This document shows, in pieces, positions 15,234 to 23,587 of a stretch of 56,183 nucleotides of DNA. The stretch's first letter is position 1, and each line of letters starts with the position of its first letter. Position numbers and translations under genes: made by a program. The notes under the pieces are model-generated. The model was not told where the DNA came from and did not search any database. It saw nothing but the letters and a program-made list of their open reading frames with translations. Origin of the DNA: Villigracilis sp900696595 (lineage in GTDB: Bacteria > Chloroflexota > Anaerolineae > Anaerolineales > Villigracilaceae). The DNA is taken from positions 1-56,183 of the forward strand of contig SZPH01000014.1 in the NCBI GenBank assembly GCA_030263615.1, in the 5' to 3' direction.

Positions 15234-16568
15234 ATGACTTTGTTCCTTGCGTTCGCCGCCCTCGCCCCGCGCCTTCTGCTTGGGTTCTGCATCGTCCGCC
15301 TGATCTGGAACGCGGCGGACGGGAAATCTTTTCTCGTCAAAATTTTTCTTTCCGCGGGAGTCGGGTTCGGCGTTTCCTCCCTCGCTGGCTTTTTATGGAT
15401 CTGGGCTGGCTTGCCGCTTACGGTTTATGCGATTATCGAGGGTATCCTTGCCGCCTCGTTCGCCATGTGGGCGCTTTTCGCGAATCGATTCAAACCAAAC
15501 TTCTCATTGGAAAAATCCGACCGCCTCTGGGTTGCCCTCCTTGCGTTTTGCGTTCTTCTCTTTGCGCTTAATCTCTTCCTGTTTGCCCGCCAATTCCCGC
15601 ACGGACGACCCGACGCGTGGATCAACTGGAACGTGGTCGCCCGCTTCATCCACCTCGGCGGCGCGGACTGGCAGGCGACATTCCTTCGACAATTCGATCA
15701 TCCCGATTATCCCCTCCTTCTGCCGATGACGAACGCCATTACATGGGCGTTAATCCGCGAGCCGTCCACATGGGGACCGGTTGCCTTCCACTTCGTCAAT
15801 ACATTTTTCACAGCGGGACTTTTGTTTTCGCTCGTCAACCGATTTCGAGATTTCAAACAAGCCGCGCTTGCGACGACGCTCTTTATCTCGCTTCCGTTCA
15901 CCGTCGGGCAGGGGATGCGTCAATACGCGGATATGCTCCTCGCGCAACTTTTCCTTGCGGCGGGCGGGCTGACGCTCCTGTATTTCCAGACAAAAGAATC
16001 CCGCCTGGCAATCCTCGCCGGGTTGATCGTCGGTTTGGGCGGTTGGGCAAAGAACGAAGGGCTGGTTGCAATGCCTGGTCTAACGCTTCTTTGGATCGTT
16101 TTAACTGTTAAAAAAGAGAAGCAGGCTTTATGGGGTTACTTTGCCGGGCTTGCGTTCCCTCTTTTGATTATCGTCCTGTTCAAACTCTTCCTCGCCCCGG
16201 CGAACGACCTGCTTGCCGGGCAGGCGCATCATCTCGATAAAATTTTGGATGCCACCCGATACAAAATCATCGTCGAACACGCCTTCATCACGCTTTGGAG
16301 TTTGGGCGGCGCGCCCCTCAGCCTCATCGGAATTATAATTTTAACGGCGCTTATTCTTGGCAGGTCGAATCGGCGCATTCCCGGCTTGTGGATCCTCCCT
16401 GCAATCATCGGTTTTCAACTCGCGGCATATTTTGGAACCTACCTTCTCACGCCGCAAGACCTTTCCTGGCATTTGAACACTTCGCTCGACAGGCTTTACC
16501 TGCACGTTTTTCCGCCGGCGTTATTCTGGTTTTTTCTCTGGCTCAAATCGCCCGAAGAACTTTCCTGA
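15234..16568 (+). CDS. GT-C family membrane glycosyltransferase
   Basis: A 444-residue polytopic protein starting directly after the upstream TAG. The first large loop has FPHGRPDAWINWNVVARFIH with an Asp in the place expected for a GT-C catalytic acid, then DHPDYPLLLPMTNA and FTVGQGMRQYADMLLAQ, a pattern seen in ArnT/GT83-like membrane transferases. About eleven hydrophobic spans. It would use a lipid-linked sugar donor on the outer face of the membrane. Adjacent to the membrane-anchored protein at 14808, which is a plausible partner. Substrate unknown. Confidence 0.65.
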   Translation: MTLFLAFAALAPRLLLGFCIVRLIWNAADGKSFLVKIFLSAGVGFGVSSLAGFLWIWAGLPLTVYAIIEGILAASFAMWALFANRFKPNFSLEKSDRLWVALLAFCVLLFALNLFLFARQFPHGRPDAWINWNVVARFIHLGGADWQATFLRQFDHPDYPLLLPMTNAITWALIREPSTWGPVAFHFVNTFFTAGLLFSLVNRFRDFKQAALATTLFISLPFTVGQGMRQYADMLLAQLFLAAGGLTLLYFQTKESRLAILAGLIVGLGGWAKNEGLVAMPGLTLLWIVLTVKKEKQALWGYFAGLAFPLLIIVLFKLFLAPANDLLAGQAHHLDKILDATRYKIIVEHAFITLWSLGGAPLSLIGIIILTALILGRSNRRIPGLWILPAIIGFQLAAYFGTYLLTPQDLSWHLNTSLDRLYLHVFPPALFWFFLWLKSPEELS

Positions 16569-16595
16569 TGGTAGAATGATTTCAAGCGAGTATCT

Positions 16596-17120
16596 ATGCA
16601 AGCTCTTGAATTTTGGAAAACAGTCGCCATGGACCATTCAAACCTGCTTGAGAACCTGATCGCGTTTTTACGAGATCGGGATATTCAGTTTTGTGTCATC
16701 GGCGGGCAGGCGGTCAACGCCTATGTCGAGCCGCTGGTCAGTCTCGACCTCGATTTGGCGGTGGCTGCTCGCCAGATCGAGATAGTGGAATCGCTGCTTG
16801 AAAAGCAATTTACAGTAAAACGCTTCCCTCACAGTTTGAACATCTCCATTCCGGGGTCGGATGTGCGCGCGCAAATCCAGACCGATGCGCGTTATGCATC
16901 CTTCCTCGAACACGCTTCGACACGCACGGTGTTGGGCATGGAACTTCCCGTCGCAAGCGTGGAGGATGTCTTGCAGGGAAAAGTCTGGGCGGTTTCAGAC
17001 ACCGAACGCCGCGGGAGCAAACGACAAAAAGACCTTGCGGATATCGCCCGTATATTGGAAGCGTATCCGAACTTGCGATCCAACGTCCCGCAGGACATTC
17101 TCTCCCGCCTCATGGATTAA
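16596..17120 (+). CDS. Nucleotidyltransferase-fold protein (AbiEii/DUF6036-like)
   Basis: A 174-residue protein with a minimal nucleotidyltransferase signature: FCVIGGQAVNAYVEP followed by SLDLDLAV, giving the GG and DxD pieces of the fold. The C-terminal part (VASVEDVLQGKVWA, then KRQKDLADIARI) matches the helical end of AbiEii/DUF6036-type proteins, whose members include toxins of antitoxin pairs and standalone enzymes. No partner gene of the AbiEi or HEPN type is next to it. Start at 16596 or the ATG at 16629; TAGAAT at 16574-16579 could be its -10 box. The next gene, coaX, follows three bases after the stop. Confidence 0.65.
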   Translation: MQALEFWKTVAMDHSNLLENLIAFLRDRDIQFCVIGGQAVNAYVEPLVSLDLDLAVAARQIEIVESLLEKQFTVKRFPHSLNISIPGSDVRAQIQTDARYASFLEHASTRTVLGMELPVASVEDVLQGKVWAVSDTERRGSKRQKDLADIARILEAYPNLRSNVPQDILSRLMD

Positions 17121-17123
17121 CCC

Positions 17124-17888
17124 ATGCTCCTCACCATAGACATCGGCAACACCAACCTGACGCTCGGTTTGTACGAAGGCGGCAAACTCGGCGCGCATTG
17201 GCGTCTCGCCACCGACCACAACCGTATGCCCGACGAATATGGCTTGCAGTTCCTGGGCTTGCTTCAAAACGCGGGGAAAACCCTCAAAGACATCGAAGGG
17301 GTTTCGCTTGCTTCCGTCGTCCCGCCGCTGACCGGGCGGGTGATTCAAGCCTGCCGCGAATATCTCAAACAGGGGCCGCTCGTGGTGGATGCGGGCGTGA
17401 AGACCGGCATCAAAGTCCGCTACGAAGATCCGAAAGCCGTCGGCGCGGATCGCATCTGCGACGCAGTGGCGGTAATGAAACTGTACGGCGGGCCCGCCTG
17501 CGTGGTGGACTTCGGCACAGCCACCACCTTCAACGCGATCACAAAAGACGGCGAATATCTCGGCGGCGCGATCACAGCCGGAATCAACCTCGCCGCCGAA
17601 GCGCTCTACACCCGCGCCGCCAAACTTCCGCGCATTGATTTGCAGGTGCCGCCATCCGTTATCGGGCGAAACACCGTCCATGCCATGCAATCGGGACTGC
17701 TGTTCGGCTACGTCAGCATGGTCGAAGGCATGGTCGCCCGCTTCCGCGCAGAGCTGGGAAGCGATATGAAAGTCGTCGCCACCGGCGGGCTGGCGGAAAC
17801 GGTCGCAAAAGAAACGAAGGTCATCGGCATCATCGCCCCCTGGCTCACGCTCGAGGGGCTGCGACTGATCTGGGAGATGAATCGTTAG
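17124..17888 (+). CDS. coaX: Type III pantothenate kinase
   Basis: Phosphorylates pantothenate with ATP, the first step of coenzyme A synthesis, in the cytoplasm. The 254-residue protein has the ASKHA-fold phosphate motifs of the type III enzyme: LTIDIGNTNLTLGLY at the start, GADRICDAVAV in the middle and DFGTATTFNAI followed by GGAITAG. The end (ATGGLAETV) also fits. Length is normal for CoaX. It starts three bases after the preceding gene, suggesting cotranscription. Biotin-synthesis or ftsH neighbours seen in other genomes are absent. Confidence 0.93.
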   Translation: MLLTIDIGNTNLTLGLYEGGKLGAHWRLATDHNRMPDEYGLQFLGLLQNAGKTLKDIEGVSLASVVPPLTGRVIQACREYLKQGPLVVDAGVKTGIKVRYEDPKAVGADRICDAVAVMKLYGGPACVVDFGTATTFNAITKDGEYLGGAITAGINLAAEALYTRAAKLPRIDLQVPPSVIGRNTVHAMQSGLLFGYVSMVEGMVARFRAELGSDMKVVATGGLAETVAKETKVIGIIAPWLTLEGLRLIWEMNR

Positions 17889-17949
17889 GAAGGCGCGACG
17901 CGTCAGACCGCCGGCTTGCGGGGGGAGCGGGATTTCAAAAGCCTTTGGG

Positions 17950-18327
17950 TCAGTTCTTTTTTCCCTTCAACTCGTCGCGGAAGACGACGCTCATGACGAT
18001 GCTGACGACGCTCATGACAAGACTGCCGAGCAGGGCGGACCAGAACCCGTCCACCGAGAGGCCGATGCCAAGCGACTGCCCGATGGTTCGCGTGAGCAGG
18101 AGCATAACGGTGTTGATGACAAGGGTGAACAAGCCCAGGGTTAGGATGATGAGCGGGCAGGTCAGGAATTTGAGCAAAGGGCGCACAAGGGCATTAAGCA
18201 AGCCGATGATGAGGGCAAGCCAGAGGATGCCCGCCCAATCGCCGAGGTATTCGATGCCCGGCACGATCCACACCGCCGCATATAAACCCACGGCGTTGAT
18301 GAGCCAGCGGATGATAAATTTGGTCAT
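17950..18327 (-). CDS. YvlD-like four-helix membrane protein (phage holin superfamily IV)
   Basis: A 125-residue protein with four hydrophobic segments (WLINAVGLYAAVWIVPGI, ILWLALIIGLLNALVRPLL, PLIILTLGLFTLVINTVMLL, FWSALLGSLVMSVVSIVMSV). The NALVRPLLKFLTCPL segment between helices two and three is typical of the family. Despite the 'holin' name, chromosomal members are of unknown function and often respond to envelope stress. The ATG at 18325-18327 has AGGAGAC eight bases upstream. The longer open frame upstream overlaps the TPR gene and is not real. Confidence 0.8.
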   Translation of the reverse strand: MTKFIIRWLINAVGLYAAVWIVPGIEYLGDWAGILWLALIIGLLNALVRPLLKFLTCPLIILTLGLFTLVINTVMLLLTRTIGQSLGIGLSVDGFWSALLGSLVMSVVSIVMSVVFRDELKGKKN

Positions 18328-18407
18328 TTGGTCTCCTTTTGCTTTATGTACGCAGGTACGGCGCGCGCGGTTGTTTGCATATCGCCTCGCGGCGCAATCG
18401 GAGACGC

Positions 18408-19835
18408 TCAAGGCGTCGGCGTGGGTTCGGTCATGGGCGGCTCTGCCGTGGGCGTCCCCAGCAATTCTTGAATGCTGACGCCGGTTTCCAGGCTTGTGCA
18501 AATATTCCGCACAACGGTCATATCCGCCGCGATGTTGGGGTCCTGGATGTGTTCCGAGGCTTCGATGACGGCGGCGATTTCCAACGCCTGCGGGCAATGA
18601 TTGACCTTGGATGTGCTGAGCGCCGCAAGTTCGGAAGCGTACACATCGTAGTAATAGACCGTGCCGGAGGAGAGGGACAGACCGACCACCTCGGCTGGGG
18701 TGTCGTTGGGTCCGCATCCGCCGCGCCCGTCGCAGGATTCTTCCGCGGTACAGCCATTGATCGCGCAACCCAGGGCGAGGATGCCGGTCTCGTAGTTGCG
18801 GTTCTTGTGATACAACATGCCCAGTTCGCCGTAAAAGACCGGGTTGAACGGCTCGAATTCGATGGCTTTCTGCACGTTGCGAATGGCGATGAAAAACTGT
18901 CCCATCTGCGAGTAGGTCTTTGCGATGGAGATGTACGGGACGGGGTCTTTCACGCCCAGTTGCTCGTTGATGCGGGCGGTCTGCGCGAAGTATTCGAGCG
19001 ATTTTTCGTACAACTGACGCTGGACGTCTTCGTTGGGGCTTTCGAAAGCGAGGCGGCGATAGCCCGCGCCCGCGCGCAGGTAAAGGAAAGTCAGGTTGGG
19101 GGCGATGGCGATGGCGCGATCGTAGGCTTCGATGGCAAGCGCATATTCTCCGAACGACTCAAGCACATAGGCGTTGACGCGATGCACGTCCATCTGGTTT
19201 GGGTCGGCCGCCACGGCTTGTTCGATGACCTGCTGGGCTTGAGTCCATTTTTGCTGGTCCACCAACACTTCGGCGTAGAAGGCTTGCGCCAGGGCATTGG
19301 TATTGTCCAATTGGATCGAGCGCACGGCGAACTGCTCGGATTTTTGCAGGAGCGACTGGCGTTCGCGTTCGTCCGGCGTATAGGAGGCTTTCCAATCCAA
19401 TGCAAAGGCGAGGACGGCGTGAGCGTAACTGCTGTCGGGGTTGACTGCCACGGCTTTTTCGGCGGAGGCGATGGCTTCGTCGAGCCGGGCAAGGATGTTC
19501 TCCTGCTGGACGATGAGCGCAGTGGAATAGGTCTGCACGCGCGAGAGTTGCGCCCAGACTTCGGCGTTGGCGGGGTCCACGATTGTGGCGTCCTTGTATG
19601 CCTGAATGGCGGAGTCGATCTTCCCGGCGGTGAAGTAGGCGTCGCCTTCGAGTGTGTAGGAGGCGGCGAAGCGTGTGGGCGTGGGGGTCGGCAGGAACAA
19701 CGGTTTGACCTCCCCTTGATGCACGGCGCGGATCAGCCAGACGCCTGCGAGGATGAGGACGACGAAAAAGAACATGCGATACACGCTCGTGTCGTCGCGG
19801 CGGCGGAAGATGTTGCGGCGGTATTGGATGTTCAT
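18408..19835 (-). CDS. TPR-repeat membrane-anchored protein with Cys cluster and PT tail
   Basis: A 475-residue protein: basic N-terminus, one membrane span (~20-37, MFFFVVLILAGVWLIRA), a short PTPTPT linker and then at least five TPR-like helical pairs (for example GKIDSAIQAYKDATIVDPAN and GEYALAIEAYDRAIAIAPN), so the repeats face outside. Near the C-terminus are four spaced cysteines, Cys357, Cys362, Cys368 and Cys374 (NGCTAEESCDGRGGCG), and it ends TEPTPTP. Its ATG overlaps the stop of the upstream TPR paralogue by four bases (ATGA), so the two form an operon. TPR domains bind proteins; the partner is unknown. Confidence 0.75.
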   Translation of the reverse strand: MNIQYRRNIFRRRDDTSVYRMFFFVVLILAGVWLIRAVHQGEVKPLFLPTPTPTRFAASYTLEGDAYFTAGKIDSAIQAYKDATIVDPANAEVWAQLSRVQTYSTALIVQQENILARLDEAIASAEKAVAVNPDSSYAHAVLAFALDWKASYTPDERERQSLLQKSEQFAVRSIQLDNTNALAQAFYAEVLVDQQKWTQAQQVIEQAVAADPNQMDVHRVNAYVLESFGEYALAIEAYDRAIAIAPNLTFLYLRAGAGYRRLAFESPNEDVQRQLYEKSLEYFAQTARINEQLGVKDPVPYISIAKTYSQMGQFFIAIRNVQKAIEFEPFNPVFYGELGMLYHKNRNYETGILALGCAINGCTAEESCDGRGGCGPNDTPAEVVGLSLSSGTVYYYDVYASELAALSTSKVNHCPQALEIAAVIEASEHIQDPNIAADMTVVRNICTSLETGVSIQELLGTPTAEPPMTEPTPTP

Positions 19836-21103
19836 GGCGTGGGGGTGGGCGTCGCTTCCGGCGTGGACTCGGCCGAATTTGTCGAACCCGTTTCCGGCGT
19901 GGAAAGAGGCGCGTTCAGGTTTTCCTCGCAGCGGTTGACAATCTCATTGGCGTTATCCACCGCGAGTTCGTCGGCGGGGATGCGCGAGACGATCAGTTGC
20001 GCAATCTGCAAGGCTTCGCCGCATTTGTCGGTGCGCGAGAGCGCCAGCCCGTAAGTGAAGTAGTATTCGGCGATGCGCGGGGAATCGGGCACGAGGTTGA
20101 TGAATTCCATTTCGTGACCGTCTTCGGATAAGCCGCCCTTGACCACGTAGGAGAGTTCCTGCACGGCTTCGGGCCAGTAGGCGTTGCGGTAGTACATGAC
20201 ACCGAGATTGCCGCGCAGGTTGGTGTCTTCCGGGTCGTTCGCCACAGCCGATTCGGCGAATTGCATGGCTTTGCCGTATTCGCCGATGGTGGCGTAGGTG
20301 CGCGACAGCAACAAGTCGGGGGTGGGGTCCTGCGGATTGAGCGCGTCGGCGCGTGTGAAGGCGTCCACCGCCTGATCGTAGATGCCGAGCGTGCGGTAGT
20401 TGCGCCCGAGCGCGAGGTGCAAGTCGGCGATGTTGGCGTTGATGGCGATGGCGGCTTCGTATTCGCGGATGGCTTCTTCGTAGTTGCCGGTGGCTTCGAG
20501 GACGTATCCGCGCGCGCGGTGGGTTTCGAGCAGGTCGGGCGCGAGCGCCTGCGCCACGCGCGATTCTTCGATGGCTTTTTCGATGTCGTCGAAGGAGCCC
20601 AGTCCGCTATAGAAGGAATCAACCAGGATCTCGACGTAATAAGCGTGAGCCAGCGCGTTGTTTGGGTCGAGTTCGAGCGCGCGTTTAATATCGGCTTCCG
20701 CTTCGAGGTATTCCCCTTGAAAAGATAACGCCCAGGCGCGCGCGGCAAAAGCCATCGAGTTGCTCGGGTTGAGCAGGAGGGCGTCTTCGGCGGCGGTCTG
20801 CGCCTCTTTATATTGCCCGGCGAAGACTTGCGCGCGCGCGAGCATGATGTAGACGGCGGGATTATCCGGCTCGGAGGCGATGGCTTTGCGGTAGGCGTCT
20901 ATGGCGGGCAACAGTTTGCCCTGGGCAAAGAGACTCTGCGCTTCGGCGATCAGCGTTTCGGCGGAGACGGTGGGCGTGGGCGACGGCACGCCCAGCGGTT
21001 CGATATCCGCGACGATAAAGCGGTTGACGTACGCCGCCGCCAGCACGATCAGGCTGAGGACGACGATGCGGAACCAATTTGGGCGGTTCCGCCTTTTATT
21101 CAT
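19832..21103 (-). CDS. TPR-repeat membrane-anchored protein with PT tail
   Basis: A 423-residue paralogue of the downstream gene, first in the pair. It has a basic start (MNKRRNRPNW), one span (~13-29, FRIVVLSLIVLAAAYVN), a SPTPTV linker, then six or more TPR units (GKLLPAIDAYRKAIASEPDN, GEYLEAEADIKRALELDPNN, GNYEEAIREYEAAIAINAN). It ends with a Thr/Pro/Glu tail finishing TPTPTP. The ATG at 21103 is preferred over an upstream in-frame ATG at 21130 because it gives the compact basic signal anchor and has a TGGAG ribosome site. The divergent neighbour is trmD. Confidence 0.75.
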   Translation of the reverse strand: MNKRRNRPNWFRIVVLSLIVLAAAYVNRFIVADIEPLGVPSPTPTVSAETLIAEAQSLFAQGKLLPAIDAYRKAIASEPDNPAVYIMLARAQVFAGQYKEAQTAAEDALLLNPSNSMAFAARAWALSFQGEYLEAEADIKRALELDPNNALAHAYYVEILVDSFYSGLGSFDDIEKAIEESRVAQALAPDLLETHRARGYVLEATGNYEEAIREYEAAIAINANIADLHLALGRNYRTLGIYDQAVDAFTRADALNPQDPTPDLLLSRTYATIGEYGKAMQFAESAVANDPEDTNLRGNLGVMYYRNAYWPEAVQELSYVVKGGLSEDGHEMEFINLVPDSPRIAEYYFTYGLALSRTDKCGEALQIAQLIVSRIPADELAVDNANEIVNRCEENLNAPLSTPETGSTNSAESTPEATPTPTP

Positions 21104-21161
21104 GCTCCATTTACTTCCACGTAAATACATAACTCACCAGGTTTGCGCAATCGCTTTTACG

Positions 21162-21216
21162 CGCCATCGGCGTTCTCCAACGCCGATGGGCGACAGCGCG
21201 TTAAAGAACGCGCGCT
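21162..21216. repeat. Two small hairpins between TPR operon and trmD
   Basis: CGCCATCGGCGTT (21162-21174) pairs with AACGCCGATGGGCG (21179-21192); then AGCGCGTT (from 21195) pairs with AACGCGCG after a four-base loop. The rest of the 211-base divergent gap holds the trmD promoter. Confidence 0.55.
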
Positions 21217-21280
21217 ATTGCGGGGATTGCATGAATTTATATTACCATCCGCGAGAGATCGCATCAAGCGGGCGAAAAAG

Positions 21281-21308
21281 TTCTTATTCGCCTCTTATAT
21301 GCTACAAT
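21281..21308 (+). promoter_or_regulatory. trmD promoter, leaderless
   Basis: TTCTTA (21281-21286), 16-base spacer, TACAAT (21303-21308), then only six bases to the ATG at 21315. No ribosome binding site. Confidence 0.5.
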
Positions 21309-21314
21309 CGCTTC

Positions 21315-22115
21315 ATGCAATTCGAGGTGTTTACGCTCCTGCCGGAAGTCTTTCCCTCCTATCTCGAAACCAGCATCTTGAAACGCGCGCGCGAACGGGG
21401 ATTGATCGAAGTCCGCATTCACAACATCCGCGATTACACACACGATAAACATCGCGTCACCGACGACACGCCCTACGGCGGCGGCGGCGGGATGGTGATG
21501 AAGCCGGAGCCGGTCTTCGAGGCGGTGGAATCGGTTTTGGAAATGTCCTTTGACTTCAGCCTCAAAGAACATTCGGCTTCCGCTCCGGACGGGGCGATTC
21601 AGACTCAGGTGGAAGTTGTATCGCAAACCCCGATCATTTTGCTTACGCCCCAGGGACGGGTCTTCGACCAGACGGTTGCCAAAGAATTATCACAGCATAA
21701 AAAAATCGCGCTGATCTGCGGACGTTACGAAGGCGTTGACGAGCGCATCCGCGAGGGATTGGCGACGGATGAAATCTCCATCGGCGATTATGTGTTGACG
21801 GGAGGGGAACTTCCCGCGTTGATTTTGATTGACGCTATCGCCCGCCTCCTGCCGGACGTGTTGGGCGACCCCACCGGCGCGGAGGACGACTCTCATGCGA
21901 TGGGCTTGCTGGAATATCCGCATTACACCCGCCCGCCCGAGTTTCGCGGGGGCAAAGTTCCCGACGTTTTGCTCTCCGGCGATCATGCAAAGATAGACAA
22001 ATGGCGCAGGGAGCGGGCGTTGGAACGCACTTACAGGAAGAGACCCGATATGCTGGAGAGGGCGGGGTTGACGGAAATGGATAGGAAGTTCATTGAGTCA
22101 TTGCGTAATCCGTAA
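21315..22115 (+). CDS. trmD: tRNA (guanine-N1-)-methyltransferase
   Basis: Methylates G37 next to the anticodon in a subset of tRNAs using S-adenosylmethionine, preventing frameshifts. The 266-residue protein has the trefoil-knot SPOUT motifs: DDTPYGGGGGMVM, LLTPQGR, CGRYEGVDER and SIGDYVLTGGE. The start (MQFEVFTLLPE) is the family start. It stands alone here, without the rimM and rplS neighbours it has in many bacteria. The last codons (ESLRNP) and the stop codon overlap the inverted repeat at 22103-22141, so the present C-terminus is partly repeat-derived. Confidence 0.95.
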   Translation: MQFEVFTLLPEVFPSYLETSILKRARERGLIEVRIHNIRDYTHDKHRVTDDTPYGGGGGMVMKPEPVFEAVESVLEMSFDFSLKEHSASAPDGAIQTQVEVVSQTPIILLTPQGRVFDQTVAKELSQHKKIALICGRYEGVDERIREGLATDEISIGDYVLTGGELPALILIDAIARLLPDVLGDPTGAEDDSHAMGLLEYPHYTRPPEFRGGKVPDVLLSGDHAKIDKWRRERALERTYRKRPDMLERAGLTEMDRKFIESLRNP

Positions 22116-22141
22116 TTCGTGATTCGTAATTACGGATTACG
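22103..22141. repeat. ATTACG-type inverted repeat overlapping the trmD stop
   Basis: CGTAATCCGTAATT (22104-22117) pairs perfectly with AATTACGGATTACG (22128-22141). The left arm encodes the last trmD codons and its TAA stop. It could also act as a terminator. Related ATTACG runs occur at 13421, 23591, 36995 and 40881. Confidence 0.7.
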
Positions 22142-22174
22142 AGTCTATCAATCGTCAATCGAAGGAGGATCATC

Positions 22175-23455
22175 ATGTCTGCACGACTAAACTACGGCAA
22201 GACTTTCCTGCTCGGCTTCGGCTTTTTCGGCGTCAGCGTGATCTGGGGCGTGTACAACGCCTTCGTCCCCATCTTTCTCGCGGATAAATTCGACCTCTCG
22301 CCCGCGTTGATCGGATTCTTTATGACGCTCGACAATATCGCGGCGTTGTTCATCCAGCCGCCGGTGGGAGCCTGGTCCGATAAACTTCGCACCCCGTTGG
22401 GGCGGCGCATTCCATTCATCCTGGTCGGGGCGCCGATTTCTGCCGTGGCGTTTGGGCTGATTCCCGTTGCGGCGATCCTGCCGCTCTTTGTCGCCTGCAC
22501 CAGCACGCTTTTGCTGAGCGCGGCGTTGTGGCGCACTCCCGTTGTGGCGCTCATGCCCGACATCACCCCATCCGAATTCCGCTCGCAGGCGAACGGCATC
22601 ATCAATTTTATGGGCGGCGTTGGAACCATTGTCGCCTTGCAGACAGGCGGCATGTTATACAAGATGAATCCCAACTTCCCGTTCTGGCTGGGTTCCGGGC
22701 TGGTCGTGCTTGCCGCGTTGGTCGTGTATCTCTTCATTGAAGAGCCAAAAGAATACGAAACGACGGAAAGCCAGCCGGGCATGCTCAAAAGTCTGAGCGA
22801 GGTCGTCAGCGACCCCGAAAAAAGCGGACTGCGGATTTTACTGGCAATCTTCTTCTGGTTTCTCGGCTTTTCCGCCGTCGAAACGTTCTTCACCCTGTAC
22901 GCCAAAAATCACCTGGGTTTGAATGAAGGCGACGGCGCGACATTGCTCTCCGTTCTGCCGTTGTTCTTCGTGTTGTCGGCGATCCCATCGGGGTTTGTAG
23001 CGGGGAAACTTGGACGCCGAACGACCATTTCCACCGGGCTGATCATCCTGATCATTATGCTTGTCCTGTTATTCATCACTCCCGCCAAAGCCTTGTTGAC
23101 CGGGATCGCGCCGTTGCCGCTGGTGGGCATTCCGCTCGTGGAAGGCGGCGCGCGCATGTTGACTCTGGCGGGCGTATTATTGATCCTCGGCGGGATCGGC
23201 TGGGCGTTCGTCAATATCAACTCCCTGCCCATGATCGTGGATTTGACCAGCGCGGCGCGCATCGGCACATATACCGGCTTGTATTATCTCTTCTCGACCT
23301 TCTCCGCCATCGTCGGTCCGAACGTGAACGGCTGGGCGGTGCAATTGACGGGCGGCAATTACAACATCATCATGCTGATCGCTCCGTTCTTCATGCTGGT
23401 TGCTTTGGGAATGATGATGGGCGTTAAGAGAGGCGAGGCGGTGGTGGGCGAGTAG
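22175..23455 (+). CDS. MFS transporter, SLC45/GPH-like sugar carrier
   Basis: A 426-residue carrier with twelve hydrophobic segments and a strong AGGAGG ribosome site nine bases before its ATG. Features of the SLC45-like branch: GVYNAFVPIFL in helix 1, QPPVGAWSDKLRTPLGRR in the first cytoplasmic loop, RTPVVALMPDITPSEFRSQA and an acidic central loop (EEPKEYETTES). Members import sugars with protons, but the substrate cannot be read from sequence. It is a single gene, ending just before a long tandem repeat array. Confidence 0.75.
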   Translation: MSARLNYGKTFLLGFGFFGVSVIWGVYNAFVPIFLADKFDLSPALIGFFMTLDNIAALFIQPPVGAWSDKLRTPLGRRIPFILVGAPISAVAFGLIPVAAILPLFVACTSTLLLSAALWRTPVVALMPDITPSEFRSQANGIINFMGGVGTIVALQTGGMLYKMNPNFPFWLGSGLVVLAALVVYLFIEEPKEYETTESQPGMLKSLSEVVSDPEKSGLRILLAIFFWFLGFSAVETFFTLYAKNHLGLNEGDGATLLSVLPLFFVLSAIPSGFVAGKLGRRTTISTGLIILIIMLVLLFITPAKALLTGIAPLPLVGIPLVEGGARMLTLAGVLLILGGIGWAFVNINSLPMIVDLTSAARIGTYTGLYYLFSTFSAIVGPNVNGWAVQLTGGNYNIIMLIAPFFMLVALGMMMGVKRGEAVVGE

Positions 23456-23464
23456 GGATGAGGG

Positions 23465-23573
23465 ATGAGATACGAGATACGAGATACAAGATACGAGATA
23501 CGAGATACAAGATACGAGATACGAGATACAAGATACGAGATACGAGATACAAGATACGAGATACGAGATACAG
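23465..23573. repeat. Tandem array, 21-bp unit built of GATACGA heptamers
   Basis: Five copies of GATACGAGATACGAGATACA(A), each made of three 7-bp subunits. A shorter array of the same heptamer is at 49403-49455. It lies between the MFS gene stop and the first BMP lipoprotein gene. Period 21 equals seven codons or two helical turns. It is not CRISPR: no unique spacers. Confidence 0.9.
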
Positions 23574-23587
23574 GTTCAGGTTGAAAG

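Noticed and set aside
17950..18327. Prophage holin
   Set aside because: The four-helix YvlD-like family is widespread on chromosomes, and no phage gene is near.
18339..20054. 571-codon plus-strand frame opposite the TPR genes
   Set aside because: Shadow of the minus-strand TPR genes, which have a start overlap, membrane anchor and repeated helices; the plus frame has no motif.
23465..23573. CRISPR array
   Set aside because: Units are contiguous with no unique spacers, period 21, and there are no cas genes.
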